Of a stretch of DNA of 30,749 bases, positions 29,437-30,749 are shown one piece after another. Within the stretch, counting starts at the first letter, position 1; each line of letters starts with the position of its first letter. The position numbers were made by a program, and so were the translations under genes. The DNA lies in NCBI GenBank assembly GCA_051453625.1, contig JBOZIK010000001.1, forward strand, positions 295,948,690-295,979,438. Direction: 5' to 3'. Origin of the DNA: Welwitschia mirabilis (lineage: Eukaryota > Gnetophyta > Gnetopsida > Welwitschiales). The notes below the pieces were generated by a model. That model was not told the origin of the DNA, did no database searches, and saw nothing but the letters and a program-made list of their open reading frames with translations.

Positions 29437-29856
29437 GTGCAATGGTCTGGTCTTTGGCAAGGGTTTGACTCTAATGGTGGTGACGCCACCTTGCCGATCT
29501 CCACTAGGATTCACTTAGCGTCGCGGAATATACCACCCGAGCGACACATATGCATGCTCAATCGGCTGGCCTCCTTAAATGCTTTGTGGCAGCTTATAAT
29601 GCTGCAACAGAAAAGCCGCGATCAGCGACCAAAGTGGTGTAGTTATCGGTGTCATCAGTCTTGCGGAAACCATTTTATCGAGTCCCTCATGGTGGGCACA
29701 ATGATGGGGCTTCACTGCCAGTTACAGGAGCACAACAGGTTTGAACATTCCAAAGAAACTAAGAGTACTCGAAGCAGCATCCAGGACGGTGGTCAAAGGG
29801 GAGGACCGTGTCACGGGGGCGCTAGAGGCAGCAAAGCCGGGGTCAAAAACTGTTGA
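29437..29856 (+). CDS. Hypothetical 139-codon open frame cut by an LTR
   Basis: An open frame in a locally GC-richer, CpG-containing stretch. It starts MQWSGLWQGFDSNGGDATLP and ends with a Gly- and basic-rich tail. Its last codon and TGA stop (29851-29856) are the first six bases of the LTR that follows, so the natural end, if it was a gene, has been cut off. I see no domain, signal peptide or membrane segment. The minus strand of the same stretch also has coherent pieces, for example FRKTDDTDNYTTLVADRGFS, so the coding strand is uncertain. It may be an exon of a host gene or chance. Confidence 0.25.
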   Translation: MQWSGLWQGFDSNGGDATLPISTRIHLASRNIPPERHICMLNRLASLNALWQLIMLQQKSRDQRPKWCSYRCHQSCGNHFIESLMVGTMMGLHCQLQEHNRFEHSKETKSTRSSIQDGGQRGGPCHGGARGSKAGVKNC

Positions 29857-29876
29857 TGTGTAAAATATTTTGTATA

Positions 29877-30013
29877 GTTATTGAGTTAATAGATTTAGTG
29901 GGTTGGTTACGAAAAAGAAAATGGTTATTAAGTTAGTGGAGTTAATGGGTCTGGACAGTTATTGAGTTAATAGAGTTAGCGGGTTGTTATTAAGTTAGTA
30001 AAGTTAGTGGGCC
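29877..30013 (+). repeat. U3 tandem repeats in the right-hand LTR
   Basis: Four diverged units of GTTATTGAGTTAATAGAGTT plus AGYGGGTTG start at about 29877, 29924, 29958 and 29985. A 17-base spacer including AAAAAGAAAAT separates the first two. Confidence 0.8.
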
Positions 30014-30055
30014 TATTACAAAAAAAAGGAAGAATTGTTATTTCCTTTGTATGCC

Positions 30056-30063
30056 TATAAAAG
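30056..30063 (+). promoter_or_regulatory. TATA box of the right-hand LTR
   Basis: TATAAAAG in GCCTATAAAAGGCTCTC. The box sits in a short inverted repeat, AGCC/GGCT-like. A poly-A signal, AATAAA, follows 18 bp after it. Confidence 0.8.
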
Positions 30064-30146
30064 GCTCTCTACTTACATCAAATAAAAATCGAACTGCCTT
30101 TGCATAACTCCTTTTTCTATTTAGCCTTTGGCTCTTTATTTTATCA

Positions 30147-30158
30147 TGGTATCAAAGC
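30147..30158 (+). promoter_or_regulatory. Primer binding site of the right-hand copia element
   Basis: TGGTATCAAAGC differs from the initiator tRNA-Met site TGGTATCAGAGC at one base. It directly abuts the CA end of the LTR. Confidence 0.85.
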
Positions 30159-30749
30159 AGGTTGCTCTTGGGCTGTTACAATATTAAGCGACATGGTTGC
30201 CATACCTCCTCGACACAATTGACTTTGTTCGAGGCCAAGAAGAAAATGTGGAAGTGATGGCTTTCGCCATCCAAACAGAGAGGCCATGAGTAATGGGAAC
30301 CCATCAGCAGTGAGGCGTGACCACTAGAACTTTTGGGCAGCAATCCCATGGCATACAGAGAGCGTCGTTGTCCTCATTGCAACCATTTATGGAATGAACC
30401 CTTGAAGTGTTTCGAACTTATTAGCTACCCGGAGTGGTGAAAGGATGGCATCTTGTGAGATGAGCAGCAAGCCGGATAGCAGAGCCGAATCATCAGAGGT
30501 TCTAGAGGAAATAGGAATCATGGCCAGTAAGGTAGAACCATGACCTATCATGCGACCAGTGGGTTGAGTGCATTGATGAAAGGGGGAGATGCTCCGAAAG
30601 GTGGCTTAAATACACTTAGGCTTTCTGCAGATCAAATTCAGAAACTTTTAAGCCTTATAGACACTTCAGAACGTCTCTATGATAATACATTTAATGTGTT
30701 TACATGGATTCTCGATAGTGGTGCATCCAATCATATGACAGGTGATATT
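30159..30749 (+). pseudogene. Right-hand copia gag/pol start: altered zinc knuckle and protease
   Basis: Only about 200 bp separate the primer site from the knuckle, so most of gag is gone. At about 30360-30437 the frame reads RERRCPHCNHLWNEPLKCFE then LISYPEW, the C-x2-C-x4-H-x4-C knuckle with its FELxGYPEWW tail. The His position is Asn and a TGA replaces the second Trp. From the ATG at 30540 the frame is open for 70 codons to the window end: LRLSADQIQKLLSLIDTSER, then WILDSGASNHMTGDI at 30705-30749. That is an intact copia aspartic protease motif (D-S-G-A-S-N-H-M-T-G). The protease cuts the polyprotein. The downstream pol lies outside the window, so I cannot say whether it is whole. Confidence 0.85.

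Larger units (their letters stand above)
29851..30146 (+). repeat. 5' LTR of a right-hand copia element, 296 bp
   Basis: Starts TGTTGATGTGTAAAATATTT and ends TTTTATCA, directly followed by the primer site. It has a TATA box at 30056-30063 and an AATAAA at 30081-30086. U3 carries about four copies of a 29-30 bp unit (next entry). The 3' LTR lies beyond the window. Confidence 0.85.

Noticed and set aside
1-30749. tRNA, rRNA or small RNA genes
   Set aside because: I saw no cloverleaf-type A and B boxes in proper spacing and no rRNA words. The tRNA-like words found are primer binding sites next to LTRs.

Overview
This window looks like nuclear DNA from a land plant with a large, repeat-filled genome. 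It is AT-rich and carries Ty1/copia and Ty3/gypsy LTR retrotransposons, at least two kinds of LINE, a small LTR element without recognisable gag or pol, and no intact host gene that I can recognise. The tRNA-Met-type primer sites and the style of the elements fit a seed plant. A gymnosperm is possible, but the sequence alone does not settle the species. Almost every coding region is broken by stops and frameshifts. Many stops are TAG or TAA where the family has TGG, CAG or CAA, which suggests old, methylated DNA decaying by C-to-T change.

Layout, left to right. (1) 1-2618: a minus-strand Ty1/copia remnant, with RT start and integrase end at 1-785, a GC-rich leader, a primer site near 2345 and its 5' LTR at 2354-2618. 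(2) About 2700-5530: a plus-strand L1-type LINE remnant, from reverse transcriptase to the C-terminal zinc-binding domain. (3) 5531-7040: very AT-rich DNA with nothing assignable. (4) 7060-7290: the 3' part of a second LINE family. (5) About 7960-9460 and 22452-24400: the two halves of one LINE of that second family (endonuclease on the left, reverse transcriptase and C-terminus on the right). It was split by a 13-kb insertion. (6) 9461-22446: the insertion, arranged LTR - internal A - LTR - gypsy fragment - gap - internal B - LTR, with one 5-bp target duplication (AGTAT) at its outer ends. (7) 24459-27032: a 2.6-kb LTR element with 267-269 bp LTRs and target duplication GTATA/GTACA. (8) 27033-29850: low-copy-looking sequence with weak coding hints. 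(9) 29851-30749: the 5' LTR, primer site, zinc knuckle and protease start of another copia element, cut by the window edge.

The 13-kb insertion is the most unusual part. Its internal region has gag and protease but no integrase, reverse transcriptase or RNase H. In their place is a second gene of roughly 290 codons with its own TATA box and CT-rich leader, present in both internal copies. Its LTRs hold an ordered U3 array of about 75-bp units, each with two copies of a GGTCGACC-like palindrome 21 bp apart, and then a 33-bp repeat array after the TATA box. The element looks non-autonomous and would have needed enzymes from a full-length relative.

Three N gaps are present (313-412, 18168-18267, 21886-22368). 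Two of them have the same 29-34 bp on both sides, so they are probably unmerged overlaps and not missing sequence.
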